Assembly (NCBI GenBank): GCA_019055375.1 | Contig: JAHQIW010000508.1 | Location: 1 to 64,000, forward strand | Length of the DNA: 64,000 nucleotides | Source: Parelaphostrongylus tenuis | Taxonomy: Eukaryota > Nematoda > Chromadorea > Rhabditida > Metastrongylidae | Reading direction: 5' to 3' | Shown: in pieces, positions 45,700-58,024 of the stretch | Layout: every line of letters begins with the position of its first letter | How positions within the stretch are numbered: the stretch's first letter is position 1 | Made by a program: the position numbers and the translations under genes | The notes under the pieces: model-generated | The model's database searches: none | Seen by the model: only the letters and a program-made list of their open reading frames with translations | Told to the model about the DNA's origin: nothing

Positions 45700-46425
45700 C
45701 AAAAAATAGCATTCGTGCGCCTTGCAACATACCTGTGACTTGATGCAGTATTTTTCCTACGACCAATCCAGACGCAATTTCCATTCTTCTTCCTCATATT
45801 TCTGGATTGTTTTTTCTCTTCATTGTGCGCTTGCTTCAGAAACCTGCTGTAAAATTCTGCCAATGTTCCTACCTTGGCTATTAATCGGACTTTCCGTCGT
45901 CAAAAAGGCTTAAAAGAATCTAAAGAGCATCGAAGCACAGCAAACAAGATTTCTGATTCTAGGAAATCATTTCCAAAAACGTTTCGCACTGAAACTTGCT
46001 CTGCCGTCAATCAACATCTTCTTTTACAAATTTTCTTATGAGCAGTACTTGTAAAGCTGGCGCTAATCCATTGTAAATGTTTTATTCTTGAGAAAGCTGA
46101 CAATTACCTTCGAAACATCAGCAATGAAAAGACGGGAATCAATTTTAGCTCGTGATACCTGCAGTATCGGCACATTCACTGTAGTTTTTTCTTTGCTGAG
46201 GCTTTTAGAGCACCTCGTTCTCAGTTACAATTTCACAGGCACATTTTGCTTTGAATCAGACGGAGTGAGATCCCTTCGCGCTTTTAGAAAAACCAAAGTG
46301 TGACGTGTCATTGTCACTTACTAATAAGTGTTAAGTGCTAAATCCATGATTTGTCTTATGAACGATCTATTGCAACAGATATGAAGTTTTTTTAGTCAAA
46401 TCTACAAAATCTGTTCGAATTTTCA
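45700..46425 (+). promoter_or_regulatory. Upstream region of copy F, homologous to the copy A flank
   Basis: Shares order with 11.64-12.60 kb: an AATCCAGAC segment, a GATTTCTGAT.T.AGGAA segment, an ACTTGCTCT segment, a TTGTAAATGTTT segment, and the conserved block (AATGAAAAGACGGGAATC at about 46122, then a CACTGTAGT segment at about 46187). This suggests that promoter DNA was duplicated along with the gene. Confidence 0.45.
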
Positions 46426-46428
46426 CGG

Positions 46429-47392
46429 ATGAAGATGAGCACTTTATTGTTCTCTTCAAGATGTTTAATTGTTCTCTTTATGATCAAGCTAATAGCCACA
46501 ATCTCCACCTGGCTAGGATGTGGAGTGATGTCCACAGGACAATGTAATAAACAGAATGTTATTAAATTATTGCAAATGCTCCCATCTACAGCGCAATTTT
46601 TGAAATCCATTGAAAAAAATACATCAGACTTTCTCAATACTCGAAAGCTATCTTAATTTATCGGAAATTCTATTGAAAACATTCTAATTTGATCTTCAAT
46701 CATCCCAGAAAATACGAAATCTTGTTGCGGCAAGCACCAGGACCTTCATTGTCACAGGATTTTCTCTGCCTGTTGTGAAGGTTTACAAAGATACACAGGA
46801 GAATCTGCATGAGTCCGTGGTATCGCGAGTGGCAAGAAGGGGCTCGTGCGGTTGTGCAACGTCTTGTAATGCAAACTGTAAGTTGACAGCTTTCAGATTT
46901 AAAGTGTTCTTCTCCTAATCGCAAATTCTGGAAAATGGTAACGAGATCCGATTTTCTGGGTATTCATCACTTCCTAGTGCGAGCCCGACTTCATAACATC
47001 ACATTTAGACTTTAGACTGCAAACTTCATTGATCGTTTTCACAGTGTTCTTTTGTCAACTATGCTGATCGCAGCACTTCTAGCATTCAGTATGTTTATTT
47101 GTCTTCGTCTTGATCGTCGCAGAATGCTAGAGTCTCGTTGCAGTCTCGGGGATAGCCTGTTTGTGGCGTTCCATAAGGCACTGTTTTTGACTGTTGGAGA
47201 AAGTTGGGATGAAGCCTGACTCCACGCAAGCCGCGACGAGCATCACATAATCTGTTTAAACTCATATTCACATGAATTCTTCGAAGTTGTGGAAATATTT
47301 ACTCAGATCTTCGACGTTCTCTGAAGTTAAGCTCGTAGTGCACTCCTCCCTGATTTTGTAATCAAGGCGATTATGGGTCAGTGAATTTTCCA
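46429..47392 (+). pseudogene. Secreted-protein family copy F (pseudogene)
   Basis: Exon 1 (46429-46543) is intact: a signal-peptide-like MKMSTLLFSS, then IVLFMIKLIATIS, then GCGVMSTGQ and a GT donor. Exon 2 (46731-46877) is recognisable (TRTFIVTGFSLPV, ending CNANC/VMQT with GTAAGT) but its acceptor reads TTGCGG instead of TTGCAG and internal indels break the frame. A relic of exon 3 (47308-47392) reads FDVL, then stops, then ARSALLPDFVIKAI. A copy of the 230-bp repeat lies in intron 2. Exons 4 and 5 were not found. Confidence 0.7.
47040..47260 (+). repeat. Dispersed ~230-bp repeat
   Basis: Matches 52180-52400 and 60165-60410 in order: CTTCTAGCATT, a GGGATAGCCTG segment, GGCGTTCCATA, a GTTGGAGA segment, CTCCACGC and GCGACGAGCATCACA. 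Confidence 0.65.
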
Positions 47393-47523
47393 TCTTTGCC
47401 CAACACCTCGCTCACTGCAGTTATGCGATTGGCCTAATGAAAGAAATGTCTGCCTTACAATTTTTAAACCCGCTTGACGTTATCATTACAAAACAGTCTT
47501 GCAGAGTTTCCTATTGAGTACAG

Positions 47524-48150
47524 TGCCAACAGTGCTAGGATGTAATCCCTGCAGGGCGAAATATTAAGCAAAGTGAAGAGAATTGTCCTCATAGTATGAA
47601 TATTCACATTTCAGAAATTCATGAACTCCAGTCACGTGAATACTTTTGAAACTTTATCAGCACTTTAAAGCTATCACAATCCGAGCTTTTGATCAAACCT
47701 AAATTTTGAATAAGAAAATAAGTCTTGAAATTAGTCAGTGCAGTGATTCAAATCTTAATTATTCGTCAAAAAGCTACAATATTTCGTTACAGCAAGCACT
47801 GGAAACTTCACTGTCAGCAGGCTCACATCTTTACCATTTTCCGTGGGTTGGCTCTACACGATTAATGGTGTTCCGAGTCCCTGGTATTGCAGCAAGCCAG
47901 GATGAAGCTAAGGGATTTTCACTTTTTACATGTTTCTCCAGGACTTGCAAGACGTATGAAGTGAGCACCAATGTTTTGAAGTCATAGCTAACATGGCTTC
48001 ATTGATTTACATATTCTAAGTTTCAACACCACAAAGCTATCTCTCTGAACCAATTAAAATATTAGTTACGCAGATTTTTGATGTTGTCTCAAAAGGCAAG
48101 CTCATGCACTCCTACCTGATGCTGTAATCTCGCCTATTTTGAATCAACTG
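47524..48150 (+). pseudogene. Secreted-protein family copy G (relic)
   Basis: Only fragments remain: the end of exon 1 (an AGTGCTAGGATGTAATCCCTGC segment, with the GVM codons deleted), exon 2 from about 47793 after a TTACAG acceptor (ASTGNFTVS-like, later RVPGIAASQDEAKGF), and an exon 3 core near 48085-48145 (CACTCCTACCTGATGCTGTAATC, present but out of frame). No exon 4 or 5. It lies about 130 bases after the last trace of copy F. Confidence 0.6.
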
Positions 48151-48710
48151 TAAGTTGAAATCATATGTGAATCACTGCAACGTGAGCTGTTGATAAAGCG
48201 AACGACAAAAAAAAAGAGTTTAACTTTGAACATGTACTTAGGACATTTCAATCCATTAGAGGTTACGTGCCCTCTTCGGGGGCACTAAGCGCCGCACTGC
48301 GCATTATCGTACACTTTGTGTTAAAGTCGCTGCAATGGATATATAAAAATTCATTTGGTGAATTGAAGTACTGTGTTTCTTTCCCTTTATTTTTACTAAC
48401 TACATTTTAAGAGTGCGCCAGTCCGTTCTTTCGTTGTCGGTGCCATTACTCTGAATATTACTTTGATCCCAATAATTGCGTGTAATTCATTAACCTATCC
48501 TCATACGATGTAGCCTAAGATAAAGAGCGGTATCTTATCATATACGATGGCCGTTATGTGTCTACGCCACTGATAATAAGTGGTATAAACACTCTCTCTT
48601 GTATGACCGTTTTTTCTTCTCTTTCTCTTTGCTTTCAATTTTTTCTTCAGAGAGCTGTCCATAATTACATTTAGCACTATTACATATTCATCAGCAAGTG
48701 TGAAAAAGCA
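48150..48710. other. No recognisable gene
   Basis: Sequence between copy G and the segmental duplication. Nothing supported. Confidence 0.4.
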
Positions 48711-49019
48711 AACGAAAGAAGAGAATGATCATGTTCAATAGTCACCCAGAAACCATTGCACCTTAGAACGTTTGGTCAGTTTAGTAACTAGGGTTATATA
48801 TACAAAGGAGGCGTTGGAAATGCTATATCATTTCTGCAGCGCTTCACAATGACAGATTGTTTGAATGTCATGAGTAAGACGAACTTTAATGCTTAACTCA
48901 AAGTGGAACTTCTCCGTTATCTGCTCATCGTTCCGACCCCTGATAGAGAACGTATTTCTCCGTCTTTTTGATGTTGAATGAAACGGATGCTTAAGCACGT
49001 TAGTCTAAAAATTTTTACT

Positions 49020-49680
49020 TAGGTTTCCACAGGTGTGAAAGTTGTAATAGGCTGAGTAGAGAAAATCCAGAAAATTTTTGAATGTTTCATTTTTTGGCAT
49101 CGTTGTGCCTTTAATATTGATAATTTTGTATATATTTATCTAGCTCAAATTTCAGCTCCAAAATGCCTTTGAAACGGAATGATATGCGTGTGTTGATCAC
49201 CGTTATTGGAAAAAAGGCTCAACATTACTTATAGCGGTCGATGATATTAATGAAGGTGAAGGTGCTTGGCTTAGGCAGACGGCTTAAGCAATTCAAAGAA
49301 TGGACTTATGATCTCGAAGACATACCTCGTTCTGGCCTGCCATCTTGTCATCAAGTTGCACCAATTTGACTTTGTCCACAAGAAAGCTAGTCAGAACCGC
49401 ATGAGCTTTCTTAGATTATGGCCTCTTTCGTTCAAAATAACACTTCTGCATGGCCGTCGATTTCAATCATTTGATGAAGCTGAAACAGCATGCCAAGAGT
49501 TTTTTCGATTTGTAGAAACCGGGATGGTACTTTGAGCAGATCCGGAATCTTTTAGGACGATGGCAAAAGGTCACGAACAATGATGATCTATACTCCGAAG
49601 AACAGTTATTGTTGTGATATCGCGTATGAAAACGAGATCCAAAGATTTACGAAAACTTTTTGCTTGAGCTTGGGTATTTG
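49020..49680 (+). mobile_element. Deleted mariner-type transposon
   Basis: Remnant of a mariner transposase near 49162-49620: an initiating region equivalent to MPLKRNDMRV, a NEGEGAW segment, a DLEDIPRSGLP-like segment, then a jump to the C-terminal RWQKV..NDDLYSE-like end. The paired-DDD catalytic core is gone. A further about 105-base deletion compared with the copy at 57.36 kb removes the helix-turn-helix segment. Confidence 0.65.
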
Positions 49681-49724
49681 CTCAGAGTGGGATTGTACCA
49701 GTAATTGAAGAATGCGAAGATTTT

Positions 49725-49985
49725 TCTCTGTTCCACTGTCTTAGCTAGGATCCTTTGATCGACAACGTGAAATGTTATGCTTTTTGCTCGCAAACGAGAA
49801 GTAGACCCGTCGTCAGCCCCGTAGAATCATCGGTTCTTTGACGAAAAATTTTCGAATATTAAATATAGCTGAATAAGCAGTTTTATGTTGTCTCAATTAA
49901 TTTCTGAGTGGCGGCAGTTTTGCAGCGACATTTCCTTTCCTCTTTGAAAGCGATACTTTTGCATGCTTTATGGTATTCGTTTGGC
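49725..49985 (+). repeat. 260-bp repeat
   Basis: See the matching blocks at 32684-32940 and 58025-58290. In both duplicated units it lies just after the mariner relic. Confidence 0.7.
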
Positions 49986-50609
49986 ACTATAGTATACTGG
50001 AGAAGCTAATCTGCGAGCAACAGTTGATGGACGAGAAGTTGATATTTGTTTTGTTAGACCTCTGGAATATCTTTGATGCGATGGAATTGAAGCCGGTCAT
50101 CCATACTGAGAACTGAATCCTAACAGGTTCCAGGAGATAGCCCTGAAGCTACTCAACTCAAAAAGAAGAATTCGTCACATGCGGACAGCTAGCTCAAAAG
50201 GTTATAAACCTTTCCGCTTATGTTACACAGCGCTTAATACTAGTCATCCAGTAGAAGTGAGAGCATGGTTTGCTTTCGAACGTGAGCCATCATTGCCTCC
50301 TAAACAGTGCTCCAATATTTTTTTTCATTGTAATCACAAAATGCCAAAAAAGCTTTCGAAAAATCTTATTGATATACATAGGTAAATGCATGCGAGGTAG
50401 AGAACGTGCTGAACCTTTCAAATCTCAAATAAAAAATCTTATATACGAGCTCATACGTCAACATATAGAGATATCTTATTTGACCCATTCCGAACGGCAT
50501 CTACCTATGATGGTACAATATTTCATTGAAATAATTTTCACTGGGCAGTGAATTTATCCTAGACACCTAGTGAGCATTCGAAAGCTGGAAATTCTGAGAC
50601 TTCAATAAT

Positions 50610-50905
50610 GTGTCATGCTCAAGTTAAACCACCGTCATGGACAACTGCCGCGCAGCAAGGGGTTGAATGGAATATGCGCTGAGGTCCGCACAAGTAGTGA
50701 AGACGGACCATCCAAGTATCCGAGTAAGCAAGTATCAAAGATGCGTCCGGTTTTTAAAAACAAACCCTTCTATATTACTAAGAGAACTGAGTAGTTAGCA
50801 AAAATACGACCTCAAACGAGAGTCGAATCCGAGTTTCAGTCAAACCGGAGACTCCACAGATGTACACTCGCACTACCACTTATTCTTAAAAACGAAACGA
50901 ACCTT
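50610..50905 (-). repeat. Insertion carrying a SINE-like element
   Basis: Absent from the equivalent position of the second unit (about 58915), where the flanks read TTCAATAATGT and CTTATTTTGTTGTAACAAC without the insert. At 50780-50885 it carries CTAAGAGAACTGAGTAGTTAGC, ACGACCTCAAACGAGAGTCG and GCACTACCAC, the complement of the SINE-like family at 15.8-16.1 kb. Confidence 0.6.
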
Positions 50906-51976
50906 TCCACAAACCTCTCTTATTTTGTTGTAACAACAAAAATGAAACAATGTTTCACTATAGGTTCGTGCTACTTTACTTGGCTGGGGTCTAAGAATAG
51001 GTTTACGCTGGACTTTTCGCCACAAAAAAAAATAAAATATTACAAGAAAAAAGCCGTTGATAAGGAATTTCACTTGAAAGAGCGGCTTTATGTCAAACAG
51101 TTCTTTGTGTTTCTGTGCCAAAACATATCCTTGCAAGTAGGAGCTCATTTCCGACGGTTATTGAACATTTTAGTCATATTTCATCTATATTTTTGTAGTC
51201 ATTTGGTAGCCTAAAAATTCTGATTTCTATACCGAGCTTCTTTTGCGAGAAACATTCATTTATGCTCTGTTAGCAGAAAGAATACAACGGTTTGTTTTGG
51301 ACGCTCACCTGTTGTTTGAATCTCGCAGAAAACTTGGCTGGCAGTTATATAGCTGAATTTTGATTCAAGAAAACTTTTGCTACAAAAAATTGATTTTTAT
51401 GAAAAACTTCACACGGGAGTGTTTCTACTAAAGCGAACACTCAGTTATCTGTAAATTCTAGGCATTTCAATAGAAAAGCTATTTCGTTCGTATTAAAGCG
51501 CTTTTAACTCTATCATACTTCTTTCGACGAAATTGTAAGGATGTAACTCTGAAGTAAATTCTCGATTGTACATGACTTTCAAAAGGAAAGCTGTAGATAG
51601 AACTTTCAGTTTTTATTGATGGGAAAGTTAAAATTCTATGTTGCAGAATCAAAAATGGGAGGGCGGAACCAAATTTCAAGCCACGCTTTTGAGGAACTGA
51701 CGTGTTCTTTGAAATGTCTGTTCAAATGGTCTCTTTCCTCAGCTTATTGTTACTCAACGTTTGACATAAAATTCATCTCATTAGGCGATCTCCCTGTGGC
51801 ATTGATATAGTAGATTTTGTCAGCTATTCAGATGACGTCACTCACGTATAAGTGCTGAGTGTCAAATCCGTTGTTGGCTTGCTAATGATCTGATCGCAAA
51901 AGATATAAATTTACTTCTGATAAGTCTGCAATATTTGTTTGAATTTTTAGATGCGAAAAGGAACATTCCTATAAAC

Positions 51977-53765
51977 ATGCCGGAAGCTCCAACCGATGGT
52001 TTTGTGATCCCGCTCTTAGTCACAATTTCGACAGCGCTTGGTTGCTGTGATTCCTGCAGGACAAGGTAACCAGTGAAAGATTGTTATGATGCTGCACTAA
52101 TATCTGTCATCTTATGCACAACCTCGTGAGCTCTAATCAGAATAAATTTTTTTTATTCGCACGACCCTTTATCACAATCTCTTTCATTCTGCGGATCCCA
52201 ATAATTCTAGCATTTTATTCGTTTTTTCGTCTTTGTCTTCAATGTTGTACAAAACCGGTCGAGTATGCCTTCTTGTAATCTCGAGCATAGCCTGGCTATG
52301 GACGTTCCATAGGGCGTTCTTGTTGAATGCCGGAGAGTATTAGGTGGTAAACTCGGCTCCACGCGAGCAACGACGAGCATCACAGCCCTTGGCCGCGACG
52401 CCCCAATCAGAATGAATACATCTAATTATCAATCACTGCATTAAACATTCTTGCGATCCAAGCCTCTCGATTAATGTATTTTGAAACTCAAGTAACATAA
52501 AAAACTCTAGAAATCATGTCGCATAATAACTTTTTTGCAAGTTTTTCACTGGAAAGTTGCAAAATTGCGTTGCAGCAAGCACTAGGACGTTTACTGTCAC
52601 GGGCTTGAGGACTTTACCTGTTGCTACTGTTTACGCCGGAAAGCCTGAAATTTCTGCTCGGGTTCCGGGTATAGCAACGAACGAAGCGGTAGCAAAGGGA
52701 TTTGTACGAAGGGATACGTCTTGTAATGCAAACAGTAGCTTTGAAACCTTTGACTCAAAATTTCTGTCGCATTTTTTGAAAGGTAAAGAGAAGGAGATAA
52801 ACTTTCAGACAAATTCGTCAGTCACCTGGTGTTAACAGAGTATGCATTGTTCGCATAATTTGTTCGCATACATTTTCAAATAAGTTCTCAATCTAATGAA
52901 AAGATATCCTTCAGATCTCTGATGTTCTCGAACGCCAAGGCCGTAGCGCACTCTTACCTGATGTGTAATTTCGGCTATTTTGGGTCAACTTGAAGTCAAA
53001 GTCACTTATGCACCAATTAAGTGCCAGGATGTTGTACTAAATCCAGCGGTGGATATGGCGTGGGTAATCCATCTGAAAGAGTCAAGAAGGAATATACCAT
53101 TCTTGGTAAACGTACTGCCTTTGCTAGTAATAAAAAATAACTTCTATAGAAAATAAGTAAAAATGTTCTTCACTAAAAGAGACACTGTTTGAGGTGCACT
53201 AAAAGCAAGTTGTTCCACAATTGACATTTTTCTTATGTAAATTTTATATCTCCCCAGAAGAGACATATTTCAATGCGCGATGGGTTGAAAGGGTTTGAAG
53301 AGTATGAGGAAGTTGACTCCCGAAACTGTTCATATTTTTTAATCAATTTTCCATTATGACGAGGAAAAAGTATTTTTCTAAATTTAATAATCTTTTTAGT
53401 GAAGATGAGTGAACAGAAGTGCATTATTGTCGGCAACATGGTGACAGGATTTTGCAATGGACTGATGGGAATACAAGCCAATATCATGGCATGTAGCGCG
53501 CCAGTGACCACGATGGTGGAAATAACGCCTATTGCCCAAAATCGTACGACAATCTTAGGAACTCTCTCCGGTTAGGATAGCTTTTTTCTTCATAAAGCTC
53601 CGTTTCTGAAAAAGGATCTGTGCAGACCACAAACATCGTCATGGCGAGTTGTCGAGATCGATGTGGCAAAGTGTAGTAGACAGAACATTCGAATGTTAGC
53701 GTCGGGTCCATTTGGACCGCACCTTTTTTCTCGGCAACTGCCACTGTCGGCGGAACTGAAACTGA
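51977..53765 (+). pseudogene. Secreted-protein family copy B (pseudogene)
   Basis: Exons: 51977-52065 (MPEAPTDGFVIPLLVTIS, with two bases missing in the GCGV motif), 52576-52734 (TRTFTVTGLRTLPVATVY, VSARVPGIA-type, with seven extra bases before RLVMQT), 52915-about 53058 (SDVLERQGRSALLPD, then a missing base that brings a stop), 53400-53570 (intact: VKMSEQKCIIVGNMVTGFC to TTILGTLS) and 53626-about 53764 (TTNIVMA, then a missing base in the ANW motif). Introns keep worm-like borders; intron 1 contains a 230-bp repeat. Several independent frame breaks make this a pseudogene, though each is small. Confidence 0.8.
52180..52400 (+). repeat. Dispersed ~230-bp repeat in intron 1 of copy B
   Basis: Shares CTTCTAGCAT, GGCGTTC..ATAGGGCGTT, GAATGCCGGAGAGT, CGGCTCCACGCG and ACGACGAGCATCACA with the copy at 60165-60410. 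The insertion predates the segmental duplication. Confidence 0.75.
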
Positions 53766-54019
53766 ACATCGACGTGTCTAAGACGATTTTTTTCATTTTG
53801 GCGATATTTTTTTTAACAATGAACAGCAATAAACTGACAAACCACATCAGTGTTGATTACTCATAATAATACAATAAATGATTCCGAAGTGTGCAACGTT
53901 ATATATTTCGATTTTGTGATCTCTTTCGAAGCAACAGAGAATTTCGTGAATAAAAGTCACAGAAAAAGTTCTGTTTGCTCGCAGTCGAGAATATGCTGCG
54001 CTATTATTTGGTGGATACC

Positions 54020-56920
54020 AACAACAACAAAACGGTGAGTCAAATTTAGCTGATATCTTACGACTTAAAATTGTTTCAATGCTTTCTTTCTTTTTTCTTT
54101 TCTCTTTTCTTTCCTTTCTGCTCTGGTTATGGAAGTGTTTGACTAAGCTGATGTAGGTAAGTCGGACTCTTTCAGTTTCTGAAGAAGGCAGAACTACCGA
54201 TACGTTAGTCACCGATGCGATCTCTATTGTTCTACTTTGTATAAAATAAACTTGCATCAAAAACCTTGTGTTTGCTGAAGCAAAGAAAATCAAGGGGGTC
54301 ACAATTTGTAGAGCGTTGATGATGTGTTTTTATGAGTTTTGAAGGCGATTAATGGTGATTGAAACAAAGGCGAGTAAAATAATTGGTTCATTTTCCTATG
54401 TATGACCTACGCTTCAAGAAGAGACTCAAGTTGGACGAAGATGTGATTTCGCCTTTTGAGCCCCTTTCAAACAACTGAACTTCTCCCATGATTAAGACCC
54501 ACCATTGCTGAGACTTCTAAGAAGACAGCAGTGGTGGAAGATGTGGGCAGTGCGTGGTGAAAACTTGATGAGCTTTGTATTTTTAAGTCTTTAGAATTCA
54601 AGTGCCTTCCAACAGCCATGATGTCGTCTGTGTAGAGGATTCGCCAGGACACTCCATTTCTTCAAAAAACGAGTGACGTTTAATGCTCCTTCTGGCCTTG
54701 TTTGCCCCTATCGGTGGACTCCAGCTCTTCTTGCTCTTGAATCTTCCATCCACAAAATGTTCTAAATTTGAAGCTTTAAGATTCAGCGTGTTGAGGATTT
54801 TCTAGTAATTATGCGCCATAAAATGACTTACGGCGGTTTCTCATTATTCTGATCTACGCTCATACCTTGCAGTCCATTGACTTATTTGGGAAAAACTTCA
54901 TCAAAATTTATGTCAAAAGCAAACCTTAAGTGCACAAGAAGCACAATTGAGACACAATGTTTGGTTGGTTCGATTTGGATGTTCTTAGAAAGTGATCTCT
55001 ATGAGAACTAATTCTCTTGAAACTCAAAAGCTTCGCACTTCTTTCTTTCCAGGTCTTCTCAGATATACTGATTCTTATTACAGCTCTACATTTTGGATTG
55101 ACGGCCATTTGAAAGTTTACTTACCGATTATTTGCGACCAAGAGCCTATCCGGTCGTACGTTTTGAAGGGTACAGTATGTTTCTATGCCACCGATGATCA
55201 ATCGTAGGCAAGCAATTCCCTTCAAGTCTCTTCACTTTTTCGAAGTCTTTCTGAGAGTACTTTCTCTTTCTATCACATTTCCTCGGTCCTGTAGACAGAC
55301 AGTTTTTCGCCTTGATTTAAGGTGAACAGTCAAAACTTATACTCAGCGCCATTTATTAAAACAACCGCCAGTGATCTTCAAAAGGTTAATTTTCCCTGTT
55401 TATATGTTTGTTTCTTCCTTGACTTTTATGGTATCTTTCACGCAACCATTGTTTTGACACCGGTATTGCAAAGTTTAGTTAGTATTGTCGTACACCTATC
55501 ACGTAGGTGGCATTCATTACTTCTTTGAATTCTTTGTACACTTCTCAGGCTTATTTTTCCTCTATTTCATACTCATTTGATTTTAGCTCATCAATCAAAA
55601 ATTGAAAACACTATATTACAATAACAATATTATATTCAATACCTTGATGTTCAAGCACCATCCTACATCTCCACACTATCGACATTGCGGCCAGGAACAA
55701 AATCGTAAAGGTGTCAATTAGAGGTTCATTCATAACTGAGTGAATATTCATTTTTGACTCCTAAAAAACTGAAGAGCAGTTGTGACCTTAAATGAAATCT
55801 CCCATTACTAGCATTTAATCATTCGCAGCGCAATGACACATCTCTTTAACGTGAGTGCCGTCAGCGTGGCAGCTCTTCTAAATTTCCAGAAACTTGAGAA
55901 ATACCCAACCCTTTTAACTCAAGGCATAATCCTTGGAATCAAGTTTTGTGAGAGATTCTTCTATTCCAAGACGTACACGGACGACTAATGATGTTAAATA
56001 CATGCTGTTTTTGATGGAACCGAGATACTGTCAAAGACCTACTTGAAAAGCGAAAAAAATGCATGAGTCTATTCCTCGGTCGGCACAATTCAAATTTGAA
56101 TTCCTTCTTCTCATTTGTGATGCTGCGAGATGAAATCGTGATGTTTGCGAAAGCCGAAAATACATAATTTCGAAGTAGTGATTTCACATAAGACTTTTAC
56201 GAGAAAATCTCTCAAAGAAGATTTTAATCGGCAAAAGTAAAGCATACTTTCGCTGCGAAATGTTTTTAGCATAAATTCTTAAGTTCAAGAAATCTAAATT
56301 TTTTAGATTCAGTGTCTTTATCAAACTCCATTTGGTATGAGCTACAAAATTTCCTTTATCGATCAAGAGGAATATTTATGAGAAGATCTTACACAGGATT
56401 CACTGGAGCGATTCAGAAACAAGCAAGGAATGAGATGACAGCAGGAATCCACCGTTTTGAGCAGGGAAATGAGAACCGTGTTTGAGTTGGTGGAAGAGAA
56501 ACACAATCATGGATTTCTACATACTATCTGGTAAGCGCTTTTCAACTTACCTTAGTTCTTATTTGATTTAACCTCTAAGATTTGAACTCAGTGAGGCATC
56601 GATGAGTAAAACTATCAATCCGACCAGATCAATCGCTTATTGTAGTCGAAGTATTCGAAAATTATGAGGAACCAAATGCTAGGTATTCATCAATTTCTCA
56701 ACTCAGGTGGTGGTAAATCTCACTACCGAAAGGTTGCTTGTTGTAGTACAATGTGAGTTATTCAACCCGTCTGCAGAAAAAAAAAGCTTTATTGGGAATG
56801 TTATCGCTAGGGATAGGTGCTTTATATGCTTTTCAAAGACCGTTTAAAGATAAATGCCATTGCCCGTTTTGTTAGATGCGAACTGATGGTAATTTGACTA
56901 CTGCAAGCTGCATCATCAAC
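54020..56920. other. Spacer between duplicated units, no recognisable gene
   Basis: Unique sequence. A segment at about 56.06-56.17 kb resembles the conserved upstream block of the gene family in minus orientation (CTTCTTCTCATTTGTGATGC), but no gene follows it. Open frames are short. Confidence 0.4.
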
Positions 56921-57229
56921 AAAGGAGGGAACAATCACGTTTAATAGTCACTTAGAAACAATTGCACTACATGATGTCAGGTCGCCTTAGTATGACTGGG
57001 GTTATGTATACAAAGGCGGCTTTGGAGATGCTACATCGTTTGTGCGGTGCTTCACCTTACCAGATTTGTCTAAATGTGATAAACTTATGACCAACGTTTA
57101 GTTATGAGTGACTGCCTATTGGCATAAATTTTCAAGACTAGATAGTGAAGAAACTTTTCTGACATCCACAAAATTACTATTTTCAAAGCGGAAGTTCAAG
57201 CACGTTAGTCTGAAAATTTTTGCTTAGGT

Positions 57230-57960
57230 TTCCACAGGTGACAAGCTAGTATTCTGAGCAGAAAGTTCTGAAAGAAAGTTTCTTGTTTTAACATCTCTAT
57301 GTCTTTTTCTATTGATAGTTTTGTATACATTTATCTAGTTCATTAATTTCAGCTCCAAAATGCCTATGGAACAGTATGCTTGCGTGTGTTGATCCGCCAT
57401 CAATAGAGCAAAGGTTTAACAATACTTAAAGCCGTCGAGATTAATTAATGAGGGTGAAGGTGCTGGTATGGCGACAAATCGGCTGTAGGCAAATTTCCAA
57501 GCGATTCAATGAATGAAATCTTAATCTCGAAGACATAACCTCGCTCTTGCCTGCCATCTGTTTTGGGTGAAAGTGATTTGCAAACCACTTTGGATGCTGA
57601 GCCTTTATCAAGCACTCGTGATTTGGCTGAAGAACTCGGTGTTTTGCAGTGGACCGTTGTCAATAAGATACACCAATTGACTGTGTCACAAGAAAGCTCG
57701 TCAGGATCCGCATGAGCTTCATTTGATATGACCTCTTTCAATCAATGTAACACTTTAGAATGCCGTCGATTTCAATCATTTGAATTTGAAAAGGGTGCCA
57801 GAGTTTTTCGATTCATAAAAGCCTGGATGGTACTTGGAGCAGATCTAGAATCTTGTAGGACGATGGCAGAAAGTCGTGGGCAATGATGGTCTTATACTTC
57901 GAAGAACAGTGTATTGTTGTGATTCGCGTATAAAACAAAACTTTCAAAGATTTTCCAGAA
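57230..57960 (+). mobile_element. Deleted mariner-type transposon
   Basis: From about 57360: LRVLIRHQ-type start, INEGEGAG, a DLNLEDIT segment, then LGESDLQTTLDAEPLSSTRD and LAEELGVLQWTVVNKIHQL, the helix-turn-helix that binds the terminal repeats. After that a short KLVRIRMSF segment leads directly to RWQKVVGNDGL near 57855-57890, the C-terminal end. Roughly the central half of the roughly 345-residue family length, with all catalytic Asp residues, is deleted. The same central deletion is present in the copy at 49 kb, so it predates the duplication. Confidence 0.75.
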
Positions 57961-58024
57961 CTTTTTGCTCAGGCTTAGGTAATCGGTCAGAGTAAATTTA
58001 AATGATTGAAGAGGGAGAAGATTT

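Larger units (their letters stand above)
48715..54010 (+). repeat. Segmental duplication, unit 1
   Basis: Collinear with 56925-61995 at an offset of about 8.2 kb. Shared from the left: GTTTAATAGTCAC-like, TATACAAAGG(A/C)GGC, the mariner relic, the 260-bp repeat, a long unannotated tract containing AGCTCAAAAGG(T/C)TATAAACC, the gene copy with its intronic repeat, and a right end at GTTCTGTTTGCT. A roughly 300-base insertion (50610-50905) is unique to this unit. Confidence 0.85.

Noticed and set aside
54150..54250. CTGAAGAAGGC segment as a dispersed repeat shared with 63.9 kb
   Set aside because: Similarity is limited to about a dozen bases, too short to support.
53847..54302. 151-codon minus-strand open frame
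   Set aside because: It overlaps the end of the duplicated unit, has low-complexity Lys/Arg runs from a CTTTT repeat, and the second unit does not preserve it.
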